Positions 47,372 through 55,751 of a DNA stretch of 64,000 bases are shown piece after piece. Numbering within the stretch: position 1 is the first letter of the stretch; every line of letters begins with the position of its first letter. The notes under the pieces are model-generated. The model searched no databases and was not told the DNA's origin. It was given only the letters and a program-made list of their open reading frames with translations. A program made the translations under genes and the position numbers. The DNA comes from Ferrovum sp. JA12 (GTDB taxonomy: Bacteria > Pseudomonadota > Gammaproteobacteria > Burkholderiales > Ferrovaceae). The stretch lies in the NCBI RefSeq assembly GCF_001431705.1, contig NZ_LJWX01000001.1:248001-312000 (forward strand). Direction: 5' to 3'.

Positions 47372-47409
47372 TTGAATAAAAAACAAGATAGGCGTATAGT
47401 TGAATCAAC
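47372..47409 (+). promoter_or_regulatory. Promoter of the peroxiredoxin-like gene with overlapping palindrome (candidate TetR operator)
   Basis: TTGAAT (47372-47377) and TATAGT (47395-47400) are separated by 17 bp, a good sigma-70 promoter. GTTGAATCAAC (47399-47409) is a perfect odd palindrome across the end of the -10 and the start site. A related TCAA-AGAG-TTGA (47364-47375) overlaps the -35. Binding there would block transcription. Confidence 0.6.
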
Positions 47410-47428
47410 ATTCAAAAAAGGAGTAATC

Positions 47429-48076
47429 ATGAGTCTTCTCAACAACGCACTTAATGAATATAAAAACAACGTGAAAGAGAAAGTTCCTGCCGAAGTGTGG
47501 CAGAAAATGATCGCGGCCACCGAAGCTTTAAACAAAGCAGATTTGGTTAAAAACGCTCTTAAAACAGGGGACATCTTCCCTGACTTTAGTCTTAAAAATC
47601 AGCATGGTGAAGCGCGTCGCTTCGCTGATTACCTAGCCACCGGCCCTGTCATCCTAAATATTTATCGTGGTGGTTGGTGCCCTTACTGTAACCTCGAAAT
47701 GAAGGCATTCCATGACATATTGCCTGAGATCACAGCACGAGGAGCACAATTGGTGGGAATGTCTCCTGAAACCCCAGAACATGCACAAGACACCGCTCAA
47801 AAAGCGGACATCAACATTGATATTTTAAGTGATGTAGGTAACACGGTAAGTCGCCAACTAGGGTTAGTGTTTACTCTTGCAGAAGAACTTAAACCCATCT
47901 ATCAACAGTTCGGTATTGATATCCCTGCATTCAATGGTGACAATACCTTCACCTTACCAATGCCGGCCACCTATCTTATTGATCAATCAGGGAAAGTTCT
48001 CTATCACTTCATTGACGCTGACTATACCTTAAGGCAAGAACCAAAAGAGTTAATTGCTTTAATCCCATCCCGTTAA
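47429..48076 (+). CDS. AhpC/TSA-type peroxiredoxin-like protein
   Basis: A 215-aa thioredoxin-fold protein. An N-terminal helical part of about 60 residues precedes the redoxin domain, where GGWCPYCNLEM places Cys84 and Cys87 in a CxxC. The family reduces peroxides with thiols. AAGGAG lies just before the ATG at 47429; the frame is open for 19 more codons but they cross the -10 and palindrome, so they are not coding. It is divergent from the tetR-cfa operon, implying a joint response to oxidative or lipid stress. Confidence 0.88.
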   Translation: MSLLNNALNEYKNNVKEKVPAEVWQKMIAATEALNKADLVKNALKTGDIFPDFSLKNQHGEARRFADYLATGPVILNIYRGGWCPYCNLEMKAFHDILPEITARGAQLVGMSPETPEHAQDTAQKADINIDILSDVGNTVSRQLGLVFTLAEELKPIYQQFGIDIPAFNGDNTFTLPMPATYLIDQSGKVLYHFIDADYTLRQEPKELIALIPSR

Positions 48077-48107
48077 TTGTCTTGAGACTGAGGAACCCTT
48101 CACGAAA

Positions 48108-48134
48108 TTAGCACTCTTACAACAGGAGTGCTAA
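48108..48134 (+). promoter_or_regulatory. Perfect CIRCE element (HrcA operator) upstream of rpoH
   Basis: TTAGCACTC-N9-GAGTGCTAA, every base of both 9-bp arms matching the CIRCE consensus with the standard 9-bp spacer. It is 37 bp before the rpoH ATG. An extended -10-like TGCTAAAAT overlaps the right arm. HrcA binding here would repress rpoH and release it in heat shock. hrcA itself is not in the window. Confidence 0.95.
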
Positions 48135-48171
48135 AATATCTTTAATAGATTTTTTGTGGAGGGTTTTATTA

Positions 48172-49038
48172 ATGAGTGAAACTTTAGTGTTGCCCATCCC
48201 TGCCCTTAACCTGGCTGGGAGTCTTGAGCAATATATACAGACTGTATCTCGTTTTCCTCTCTTATCCAGTGAAGAGGAAACCTCACTGGGCCGTCGTTTA
48301 CGCGATCACAATGACTTAAATGCCGCCCAACAGCTGATCCTCTCTCATCTTCGCTTAGTAGTATCCATTGCCCGCCAATACAACGGTTATGGCTTACCTC
48401 AAGCTGACTTAATCCAAGAAGGCAATATTGGTTTAATGAAGGCCGTTAGGCGCTTTGACCCAGAACGCGGAGTCAGGTTAGTTTCCTTCGCTATGCATTG
48501 GATTAAAGCCGAAATTCATGAGTATGTTTTAAAAAACTGGCGCCTGGTTAAAATTGCTACGACTAAGGCGCAACGCAAACTCTTTTTTGGCCTGAGAAGC
48601 CTTAAACCAGGTTTTGGTTCTCTGTCTGCAAAGGAAACGGCAGAGGTAGCGCGTCAACTTGGGGTTCGCCCTGAGGATGTCAGCGAAATGGAAATGCGCT
48701 TGAGCGGTCAAGACATTTCTCTTGAACCGCAAGAGGACTCCGAAGAACAACAGTATGCTCCCATCGCTTATCTCACCGACGACTCGCTGGAACCTGTGGA
48801 ACAAATGAGCCAAAGGGAACAAGAAAGATTATCCAGTGATGGGTTAGGCGCAGCGCTGTCTCAACTCGACGAGCGCAGTCGAAGAATTATTTCAGCACGC
48901 TGGCTTCAGGATGAAGATCATCACGGCGCTACCCTCCATGATTTAGCCAATGAGTTTGGGGTGTCCGCTGAGCGCATTCGTCAAATTGAGCAACGAGCAT
49001 TAGCCAAACTTAAAACCTCTCTTTCCACTAACCTTTAA
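48172..49038 (+). CDS. rpoH: RpoH, heat-shock sigma factor sigma-32
   Basis: A 288-aa sigma factor. Region 2 is present (LVVSIARQYNGYGLPQADLIQEGNIG near 65, then VSFAMHWIKAEI), as is the RpoH box QRKLFFGLR near 133 and region 4.2 (LHDLANEFGVSAERIRQIE near 253). I start at the ATG at 48172, preceded by GGAGGG; upstream codons are the ribosome site itself. A perfect CIRCE lies in the promoter. In most Proteobacteria it directly follows ftsX; here 5.3 kb separates them. Confidence 0.95.
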   Translation: MSETLVLPIPALNLAGSLEQYIQTVSRFPLLSSEEETSLGRRLRDHNDLNAAQQLILSHLRLVVSIARQYNGYGLPQADLIQEGNIGLMKAVRRFDPERGVRLVSFAMHWIKAEIHEYVLKNWRLVKIATTKAQRKLFFGLRSLKPGFGSLSAKETAEVARQLGVRPEDVSEMEMRLSGQDISLEPQEDSEEQQYAPIAYLTDDSLEPVEQMSQREQERLSSDGLGAALSQLDERSRRIISARWLQDEDHHGATLHDLANEFGVSAERIRQIEQRALAKLKTSLSTNL

Positions 49039-49040
49039 CT

Positions 49041-49436
49041 ATGAGTCATTACACTTGTACCATCGAGGATTTGCATGCCACGGTTCACTTAGGCGTGCAT
49101 GCCTTTGAAAAAACAGGGCCCCAGGATATATTGGTGAACGTCACCCTCACCATTCCTTTTCAAGCCATGAGGAAAATCAAACAATTATCGGATACGGTAG
49201 ACTACGAACCTATTCGGGATTTTATTCAAGGCTGGTCAAAAAAAGAGCACGTGGAACTTATCGAACATTTACTTCATGATCTGGTGGACTTTTGTTTTAA
49301 TGATCAACGGGTGGCCCACGTGGCTGCATCCATTAAGAAAACCGCTGTATTTAGTGAAGTGGATGGGGTAGGGATAGGCGTGAGCACCACTCGCTCTGAC
49401 TGGCAACACTTGCAAGGCGCCCGGGAAATAACCTAA
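49041..49436 (+). CDS. folB: Dihydroneopterin aldolase
   Basis: A 131-aa folate-pathway enzyme that cleaves 7,8-dihydroneopterin. The opening CTIEDLHATVHLGVHAFEK, the substrate Glu in HVELIEHLLHDLVDFC near 72 and the catalytic region ASIKKTAVF near 96 are typical. It starts 2 bp after rpoH and its stop overlaps the convergent zapD by 4 bp. Confidence 0.9.
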   Translation: MSHYTCTIEDLHATVHLGVHAFEKTGPQDILVNVTLTIPFQAMRKIKQLSDTVDYEPIRDFIQGWSKKEHVELIEHLLHDLVDFCFNDQRVAHVAASIKKTAVFSEVDGVGIGVSTTRSDWQHLQGAREIT

Positions 49437-50194
49437 AAGCTACAGGTAATAAGGTTAAAAGGAACGTCATCATTGTAAACGTTTCCTCTGGTACTCACTC
49501 CCAACTGTAGAAAGCGGATATTCAGCATATACTTATTGGCACTAATTTCGGGGGTACACGCCAACGACTCATCTAGCTGAACGCGCAGTAATTTGGCCTC
49601 GGCCCCCACTCTGGCTTGCTGAAAAGCCCCTTTTACAGCAGTTAAAGATTGCGACTTGCCACTATCCTTAAGTAAGGATAATTGTACTTGCATGGCTTGC
49701 CAAGTACTTTCCATAGGGCCAATCCAATTAAGTAATTCTTGCCGTCTTGTCTGAGCGTGTTGCATGAGCCAATAGTGGTAGGGGGGAGCGTCAAAATCGC
49801 ACAATCCACCTGGAATAGTGGATCGTTGTTTCACTGACATTAACCATTCGTGATTACGTAAATACTCGCCAAACTTTCCTTTAGTTTGCTGGCAGTTATT
49901 AACCGCTAACTCTAACTCAGCCAAGGTTTTTTCAAGAGGCTCTTGATCTACTTTAGGGTTATCTCGTAAGACAATGAGAGCCTGCCTTTGTCTTTCCAGA
50001 GCCATTATTAAATCAGACTTAATGTCATCACGGACGGTAATATCCAACACCTCAAACAAGGTCATTAAGGCTGCATGGTGAGCATTAGGATTATCCTGTC
50101 CCACGTAACTGTAAAGACGATCAAAGAGGTGCGTCAGCTTTAATAGCATACGAATTTGAGCGTTAAGGGGATAATCGTAAGTAATCACATGCAT
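49433..50194 (-). CDS. zapD: ZapD, cell-division FtsZ-bundling protein
   Basis: A 253-aa protein of the ZapD family (YDYPLNAQIRMLLKLTHLFDRL at the N-terminus, IPGGLCDFDAPPYHYWL near 120). It cross-links FtsZ protofilaments and is a marker of beta- and gammaproteobacteria. It follows coaE as usual, although the small yacG gene normally next to it is absent. Confidence 0.93.
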   Translation of the reverse strand: MHVITYDYPLNAQIRMLLKLTHLFDRLYSYVGQDNPNAHHAALMTLFEVLDITVRDDIKSDLIMALERQRQALIVLRDNPKVDQEPLEKTLAELELAVNNCQQTKGKFGEYLRNHEWLMSVKQRSTIPGGLCDFDAPPYHYWLMQHAQTRRQELLNWIGPMESTWQAMQVQLSLLKDSGKSQSLTAVKGAFQQARVGAEAKLLRVQLDESLACTPEISANKYMLNIRFLQLGVSTRGNVYNDDVPFNLITCSF

Positions 50195-50251
50195 CTCTTT
50201 TTTATCACAGGCCTAAGTTTCTGTTACCCTAAATTGATTGGTAAGTTGATG

Positions 50252-50875
50252 TTATATTTCTTCCTGTGAGCGATGAAGTGCCAAATGACGGTAACGTTGA
50301 TCCAGTTGTTTCACCACAGGCTCTAGTAAACTCAGTGAGCCTGAGTTATCAATCACATCATCAGCCACTCTAAGACGGGTTTTTCTATCAGTTTGGGCTG
50401 CCATAATTGCCCTCACCGCATCAGGGTTCATATCAGGACGTAAACTGGCTCGCTCAATTTGAGCTGACTCCTCACAGTCTACCACCAACACACGGGAAAT
50501 AATTGGCCGATAGGTACCTACTTCAATTAACAAAGGGACTACCAATAGGATATAAGGCTCAGTAGCCTGTTCAATCACCTTGTTCACTGCCTCACGTATA
50601 CGACCATGTAAAATAGCCTCAAGTTTTTTTCTGGCGGGAGGGTGATTAAATACATAATCACGCATGGCTTGGCGATTAAGACTACCATCGTCGTTAATAA
50701 ACTCTTCGCCAAACTTAGCTTCAATCTCACCCATAGCACCGCCGTGAGGGCCGGTAAGCTGATGGGAAATAGCGTCTGTATCTACCACGCAGGCACCTAA
50801 ATCAGCAAACATTTTAGCCACAGTGGATTTGCCTGAGCCGATTCCACCGGTCATTCCGATTATATAATGTTTCAT
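50252..50875 (-). CDS. coaE: Dephospho-CoA kinase
   Basis: A 207-aa P-loop kinase for the last CoA step. Walker A GMTGGIGSGKSTVAKMF is near 6-22, VDTDAISHQL near 32 and LLVVPLLIEVGTY near 105. I use the ATG at 50875, preceded by GGGGGAG; the longer form adds only four residues. It belongs to the pilD-coaE-zapD order and sits 14 bp after the prepilin peptidase gene. Confidence 0.94.
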   Translation of the reverse strand: MKHYIIGMTGGIGSGKSTVAKMFADLGACVVDTDAISHQLTGPHGGAMGEIEAKFGEEFINDDGSLNRQAMRDYVFNHPPARKKLEAILHGRIREAVNKVIEQATEPYILLVVPLLIEVGTYRPIISRVLVVDCEESAQIERASLRPDMNPDAVRAIMAAQTDRKTRLRVADDVIDNSGSLSLLEPVVKQLDQRYRHLALHRSQEEI

Positions 50876-50889
50876 AGTCTCCCCCAACC

Positions 50890-51558
50890 TTAGTGACTTT
50901 GCTTTAATAAAATAAGATATCCCGCCACAGCCAAAAATGGACCAAAAGGTAATGCCATTGTAAGACTTTTACGACGCCACCACATAAGAAACAACCCCAC
51001 CACAAGACCCATAGATGAGGACAATAACAAGACAAGTGGTAAAGCTTGCCAACCCAGCCAAGCGCCCAAAGCTGCTAATAATTTAAAGTCACCCTGCCCC
51101 ATACCTTGACGCTGAGTCAATAGAAAATAACCGGTTTTAATCAGCCATGGCAAGGAGTATCCCATTACTGCCCCCCATAATGCATCATGTAAGGATACTC
51201 CACCCACACCAAAATCATGAATCATTAAGCCTAACCACAATAAGGGTAAGGTTAGCAGATCTGGTAACAACCAGGTCTTGAGATCTATCAAGAACAATAA
51301 CAACAGCGTCCAGGTGAGAATCAAAGTTAGCCATGCCCAGTCTTTGTTAGGTAGCATATAAAAATCAAAGCAAGTGATCAAGGTACAAACAAGTCCTACA
51401 AACAATTCTCGCCATTTACTGAGAGCTACTTTATTTCTATCAGGCTGAATACGCTCTGCGTAGTAATGAGCAAAACGGTAAATCATCCATCCCATGACAA
51501 AACCAAGAAGACCTAAAAAAGCTAAGGCATCAATCAATGAGATATTATCTCTAGTCAT
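50890..51558 (-). CDS. pilD: Prepilin peptidase (A24 family) lacking the N-terminal zinc/methyltransferase segment
   Basis: A 222-aa membrane protein. The two catalytic Asp are present (LIDLKTWLLPD near 92 and GMGQGDFKLLAALGAWLG near 152, GxGD type). PilD proteins are about 280-290 aa, with a CxxC...CxxC zinc site in a loop after helix 1 that goes with N-methylation. Here helix 1 (FVMGWMIYRF) runs directly into the second one (KWRELFVGLVCTLITCF) and no such Cys pairs exist. The ATG overlaps the upstream stop by 8 bp, so no hidden N-terminus is possible. The enzyme can be a bare peptidase, or be drifting. Confidence 0.85.
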   Translation of the reverse strand: MTRDNISLIDALAFLGLLGFVMGWMIYRFAHYYAERIQPDRNKVALSKWRELFVGLVCTLITCFDFYMLPNKDWAWLTLILTWTLLLLFLIDLKTWLLPDLLTLPLLWLGLMIHDFGVGGVSLHDALWGAVMGYSLPWLIKTGYFLLTQRQGMGQGDFKLLAALGAWLGWQALPLVLLLSSSMGLVVGLFLMWWRRKSLTMALPFGPFLAVAGYLILLKQSH

Positions 51559-52849
51559 TTAAACTTCGCTGCTTCGCAGATAAGATAGGGTTAGTTTGTA
51601 ATCTCACCGTTTTCACCATGCGGTCTTGTGTTTGAATAATCTCCACTGGATAACCGTCAATTTTCAAGGCAGTGCCAGGCTCCGGAATATCCTCCAGTGT
51701 CTCTAAAATCAACCCATTGAGGGTTCGGGGACCCTCTAAATGAAAACGGGTATTGAGTTTACGATTTAAATCACGTAAAGAACAGGATCCGTCAACAAGA
51801 TAAACCCCCTTTTCTTCCTCAGTGAAGTAACTGTTTTGATGAGGTAATTGACTACTAAACTCACCGACAATTTCCTCAAGGATATCCTCCACCGACACCA
51901 ATCCCTGTAACTCTCCGTACTCATCCACTACCAAAGCTATTTTACGCCGGTTCTCTTGAAAATTATTTAGCTGAGTAAAAAGTGGCGTATTCTCAGGCAC
52001 AAAATAAGGCGGGTCGGTAATGGCTTTAATCGCCTCAATACTTATTGGTTCCTGATGAACTTGATTAAATAATTTACGTACATGCAAGACTCCTAGCACT
52101 GCGTCTGGATCACCATCATAAATCAATTGCAAGGTATGGTTGGAGGTAGATAATTGCTGTTCAATTAACTCTAGCGGAGAGGATAGATCTATCCCCTCAA
52201 TATGACTTCTGGGTATCATCACATCCTTAACCATTACGTCTGTTAAGTTAAATAAATTCATTAAAATATGATGGTGCTTTTGTGGAATAAAACGGCTACC
52301 TTCTAATACCATTACTCTTAGTTCTTCTAGGGTCACTCCTGCATTCAAATTGTTTTGCTTAGGCTTTAAACCTGTCATAGTTAACAAAGCTTGAACAAAT
52401 AAATTAACAAACCAAACAATGGGATAACACAAGCGCAACAAGGGTACTAGAATATAACTCACATGGAGAGCGATTGTCTCTGAATAAGCTGCTCCTAAAA
52501 TTTTGGGTGTAATTTCAGAAAAAATTAAAATAGCCAAGGTGACAAGAATGGTACCGATAGTTAAGGCAACCTCACCCCTACCTAGCAATCGGACTGTTAA
52601 AACAGTCACAATGGCTGCGGAAGCTGCATTAATAAAATTGTTACCTAAGAGTAGAACGCCTAATAAACGGTCTGTGTGCTCAAGTAACTCTTGGGTGAGT
52701 TTAGCGCCATGATGGCCCTGCTCAACCCAATACTTAAGACGAAAGCGATTAAGAGCCATCATGCTGGTTTCAGCCATTGAGAAAAAACCAGACAATACCA
52801 GTAGAACAGCTAAGACGCTAAGTAGCACCCCTATAGGGACATCATCCAA
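51551..52849 (-). CDS. HlyC/CorC (CNNM/DUF21) family transporter with CBS pair
   Basis: A 432-aa protein. The DUF21/CNNM membrane domain (about 1-190, including FFSMAETSMMALNRFRLKYW) is followed by a CBS pair (VMIPRSHIEG near 211, VVDEYGELQGLVSVEDILEEIVGE near 308) and the CorC_HlyC C-terminal domain (about 345-425). Relatives affect magnesium/cobalt efflux or resistance. In related genomes this gene precedes pilB-pilC-pilD; here pilD follows directly. Confidence 0.9.
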   Translation of the reverse strand: MDDVPIGVLLSVLAVLLVLSGFFSMAETSMMALNRFRLKYWVEQGHHGAKLTQELLEHTDRLLGVLLLGNNFINAASAAIVTVLTVRLLGRGEVALTIGTILVTLAILIFSEITPKILGAAYSETIALHVSYILVPLLRLCYPIVWFVNLFVQALLTMTGLKPKQNNLNAGVTLEELRVMVLEGSRFIPQKHHHILMNLFNLTDVMVKDVMIPRSHIEGIDLSSPLELIEQQLSTSNHTLQLIYDGDPDAVLGVLHVRKLFNQVHQEPISIEAIKAITDPPYFVPENTPLFTQLNNFQENRRKIALVVDEYGELQGLVSVEDILEEIVGEFSSQLPHQNSYFTEEEKGVYLVDGSCSLRDLNRKLNTRFHLEGPRTLNGLILETLEDIPEPGTALKIDGYPVEIIQTQDRMVKTVRLQTNPILSAKQRSLND

Positions 52850-52906
52850 GATTAAAATTCGCTAATAAAAACAAGACGTTAGTATGTTACAGATTGGACT
52901 TTACTG

Positions 52907-53734
52907 TCAAGATCGATGTAACAGTACCTCAAGTACAAACTTACTTCCCACGTAGGCCAAAACCAACATGATAAAACCTGATTCAACGAATAAAGCCGCA
53001 CGCCTACCACGCCAGCCGTAGTTAAGACGCCCCACCATTAACACCGCATAGATCAACCATGAGAGAAAGGAGAAAACCACCTTATGGCTAAGCACGAGGG
53101 GTTTACCAAAAATGTTCTCGGAAAAAAAGATACCGCTAATTAAGGTCCCCGTTAAAAATATAAATCCTATCCATAACATCTGAAACAAAATTGCATCCAT
53201 GGCCACAAGAGAAGGCCAGCGAGCAATATGGGTCAAGGTCTTGGATAAAATACGTTTCTCTAGCACACGAATAAATAAAGCGTGTATGGTGGCAATACCA
53301 AACAAACTATAGGCCATGAGTGAGACCATCACATGTACTTTAAAAGCCAATCCACTATAGTTAACCGCCTTCTCTTCAGTAAAGATTAATGGCGCTAACA
53401 CACCAGGAATGGCCAGAAACAAAATAACGGGGCGTAACAACCCCATTTGATGGCGAAAGCTAATTAACCAATACATGGCAACAGTGGTGGCTGCGATGAG
53501 CGACAAGCTGGGCCCTATAGAAAAATCCAATCGATTATTGACTACAACGCTCTGGTGCAGTAGCTGAATGTGAATAAGCCAAGCCACTAATAGAAAAATT
53601 CGCGTAGAGCGCTCCCGGCGCTCAATATGTTCAGGCTTTACCCCTATTTCATTAAAACTGGACCAATCTCTAATACCTAGCATGAGATAGAGGAAAGCAG
53701 TGATAAAATAATAGCTATATTCGGATATCATCAT
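52907..53734 (-). CDS. ypjD: YpjD/CcsA-like cytochrome c assembly-type membrane protein
   Basis: A 275-aa protein with eight or so helices. HVMVSLMAYSLFGIATIHALFI near 142 and FGKPLVLSHKVVFSFLSWLIYAVLMVGR near 208 carry the His residues typical of the CcsA/CcmC haem-handling group. The family, often upstream of ffh and divergent from it as here (42 bp), has no settled function; it lacks the Trp-rich WWD loop of true CcsA. Not tied to other cytochrome c maturation genes in the window. Confidence 0.85.
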   Translation of the reverse strand: MMISEYSYYFITAFLYLMLGIRDWSSFNEIGVKPEHIERRERSTRIFLLVAWLIHIQLLHQSVVVNNRLDFSIGPSLSLIAATTVAMYWLISFRHQMGLLRPVILFLAIPGVLAPLIFTEEKAVNYSGLAFKVHVMVSLMAYSLFGIATIHALFIRVLEKRILSKTLTHIARWPSLVAMDAILFQMLWIGFIFLTGTLISGIFFSENIFGKPLVLSHKVVFSFLSWLIYAVLMVGRLNYGWRGRRAALFVESGFIMLVLAYVGSKFVLEVLLHRS

Positions 53735-53776
53735 AGTAATAGTTTACCATTATCAGCCTCAAGGATTGTTGAGATT

Positions 53777-55132
53777 ATGCTAGATCAACTAACAGATCGC
53801 CTCACTGGCGTCATTAAAACACTGCGTGGCCAAGCCCGCCTAACGGAAAGCAACATTCAAGATACGCTCAGAGAAGTGCGTATCGCCCTCCTGGAAGCGG
53901 ATGTGGCTTTACCGGTAGTTAAACATTTTATCGAAGAAGTGAAAACCAAGGCTCTCGGTCAATCGGTCATGACAAGCCTGACCCCAGGGCAGGCATTAAT
54001 TGCCGTGGTCCATGAGGAGCTCACTAAGTTAATGGGGGAGTCGAGTGTCGGCTTGTCCCTCTTAACCCAACCCCCAGCTGTCATCTTAATGGCTGGGTTA
54101 CAGGGCTCTGGAAAAACCACCTCAAGCGGCAAACTGGCCAAATGGCTGAAGGAACAAGATAAGAAAAAAGTATTGTTGGTTAGTTGTGATGTTTACCGTC
54201 CTGCTGCCATTGAACAACTTAAAATTCTTGCGCACAGCCTTGAAGTGGATTTTTTTGACTCCGCTGCCAGTGAGTCCCCGGTGGCCATTGCAGAAAAAGC
54301 CTTGGACTTTGCTCGCCGTCATTTTTTTGATGTCTTAATTGTCGACACGGCAGGACGCCTCGCTGTGGATGAAGTATTAATGGCAGAAATAAAAGCGTTG
54401 CATCAGAGCTTAAACCCCATTGAAACGCTATTTGTGGTGGATGCCATGCAAGGTCAGGATGCCGTTAATACCGCTAAAGCCTTTGGTGAAGCATTACCAC
54501 TCACCGGTATTGTGGTTACCAAGCTCGATGGCGATGCCCGAGGCGGAGTGGCTTTATCTGTGAAGGAAGTGACACAAAAGCCTATTAAGTTCATCGGAAC
54601 GGGGGAAAAGCTAACCGGGCTTGAGGTATTTCATCCAGACCGCATCGCTTCTCGCATTCTAGGTATGGGGGATGTGCTGTCTTTAATTGAGGATGCTCAG
54701 CGTCACGTTGATCACGTTGAGGCTGAAAAACTAGCCAATAAAATTAAAAAAGGCCTAGACTTTGATTTGGAGGATTTTAAGGCCCAATTAATTCAAATGA
54801 AAAAAGCCGGCGGACTCTCCGCCATGATGGACAAACTTCCCGCACAACTGACTAAAAATATACCGCAACAAGGGCCTGTGGATGACAAAGCCATGAACCG
54901 TATTGAGGGAATCATTAACAGCATGACTCAGCAAGAAAGACGGTTTCCAGCCATCATTAAGGCCTCCAGAAAGAAGAGAATTGCAGCAGGATCTGGGGTC
55001 AGCGTACAAGAAGTTAACCGACTTCTTAATCAGTTTGAGCAAATGCAAAAAATGATGAAGATGATGTCTCGTGGCGGGTTAAGCAAAATGATGCGGGGCA
55101 TGAAAGGGATGATTCCAGGCTTAAGAGGTTAG
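53777..55132 (+). CDS. ffh: Ffh, signal-recognition-particle protein
   Basis: A 451-aa SRP54 GTPase. N domain about 1-85; G domain with GLQGSGKTTSSGKLAKW near 107, DVYRPAAIEQL near 135, DTAGRLAVDE near 192 and TKLDGDARGG near 248. The Met-rich M domain ends in MQKMMKMMSRGGLSKMM and has the RNA-binding SRKKRIAAGSGVSVQEVNRLL near 396. It pairs with FtsY (40.4 kb) to target membrane proteins. It is convergent with plsY, with 4 bp overlapping. Confidence 0.96.
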   Translation: MLDQLTDRLTGVIKTLRGQARLTESNIQDTLREVRIALLEADVALPVVKHFIEEVKTKALGQSVMTSLTPGQALIAVVHEELTKLMGESSVGLSLLTQPPAVILMAGLQGSGKTTSSGKLAKWLKEQDKKKVLLVSCDVYRPAAIEQLKILAHSLEVDFFDSAASESPVAIAEKALDFARRHFFDVLIVDTAGRLAVDEVLMAEIKALHQSLNPIETLFVVDAMQGQDAVNTAKAFGEALPLTGIVVTKLDGDARGGVALSVKEVTQKPIKFIGTGEKLTGLEVFHPDRIASRILGMGDVLSLIEDAQRHVDHVEAEKLANKIKKGLDFDLEDFKAQLIQMKKAGGLSAMMDKLPAQLTKNIPQQGPVDDKAMNRIEGIINSMTQQERRFPAIIKASRKKRIAAGSGVSVQEVNRLLNQFEQMQKMMKMMSRGGLSKMMRGMKGMIPGLRG

Positions 55133-55728
55133 GGCTTTTTGAACACCGTCTCTTTACCACTTAATAATTTACGTATATTACTATGGTGATGGGCCAGTAA
55201 TAATACAGCTAACACGAATACTGTCCAACGTTGAACAGAAGCGGGTGAGAGCCATAGGCTTAATACTGGCGCCACCACTAAGGCAGTCAAAGCAGAGAGA
55301 GAGGAAATTCTCGAAAAGATTATCATGAATAGCCATGATAAAAAAGTCAAAGCTCCTAAAAGAGGGTTGAGAGCTAACAAGATCCCTAAGGCAGTAGCCA
55401 CTCCTTTTCCCCCTTTAAAGCCAAAGAAAATGGGGTAGCCGTGACCGATAAATACAGCCAGCGCCGCGATATCCTCAAGGGCGTTCAAGTGGTGAGGGGA
55501 AACAACATGGTTAGTAAGCCATACTGCCAGCCATCCTTTTAACGCATCCCCAAACAGTACCAGTAAAGCTGCTAGTTTATTACCACCACGCAACATATTG
55601 GTTGCACCTGGGTTTTTAGACCCAAAGGAGCGAGGATCAGGAAGCCCCATAGCACGACTGACGATGACTGCAAAAGAGAGTGAACCCAGAACATAGGAAA
55701 ATAAAATGGTAACGATAATCAAGGTCAT
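55129..55728 (-). CDS. plsY: Acyl-phosphate:glycerol-3-phosphate acyltransferase PlsY
   Basis: A 199-aa membrane acyltransferase with about five helices that adds the first acyl chain in phospholipid synthesis. The three motifs SFGSKNPGATNMLRGG near 34, GHGYPIFFGFKGGKGVATALG near 95 and FSRISSLSALTALVVAP near 139 are intact. plsX is not in the window. Confidence 0.94.
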   Translation of the reverse strand: MTLIIVTILFSYVLGSLSFAVIVSRAMGLPDPRSFGSKNPGATNMLRGGNKLAALLVLFGDALKGWLAVWLTNHVVSPHHLNALEDIAALAVFIGHGYPIFFGFKGGKGVATALGILLALNPLLGALTFLSWLFMIIFSRISSLSALTALVVAPVLSLWLSPASVQRWTVFVLAVLLLAHHHSNIRKLLSGKETVFKKP

Positions 55729-55751
55729 GGTGTGTTCTCTTCCTTAAACAT

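Noticed and set aside
42886-48076. Mobile element carrying the lipid/stress cassette
   Set aside because: I found no transposase, integrase, terminal repeats or tRNA at the borders, so only a rearrangement is claimed.
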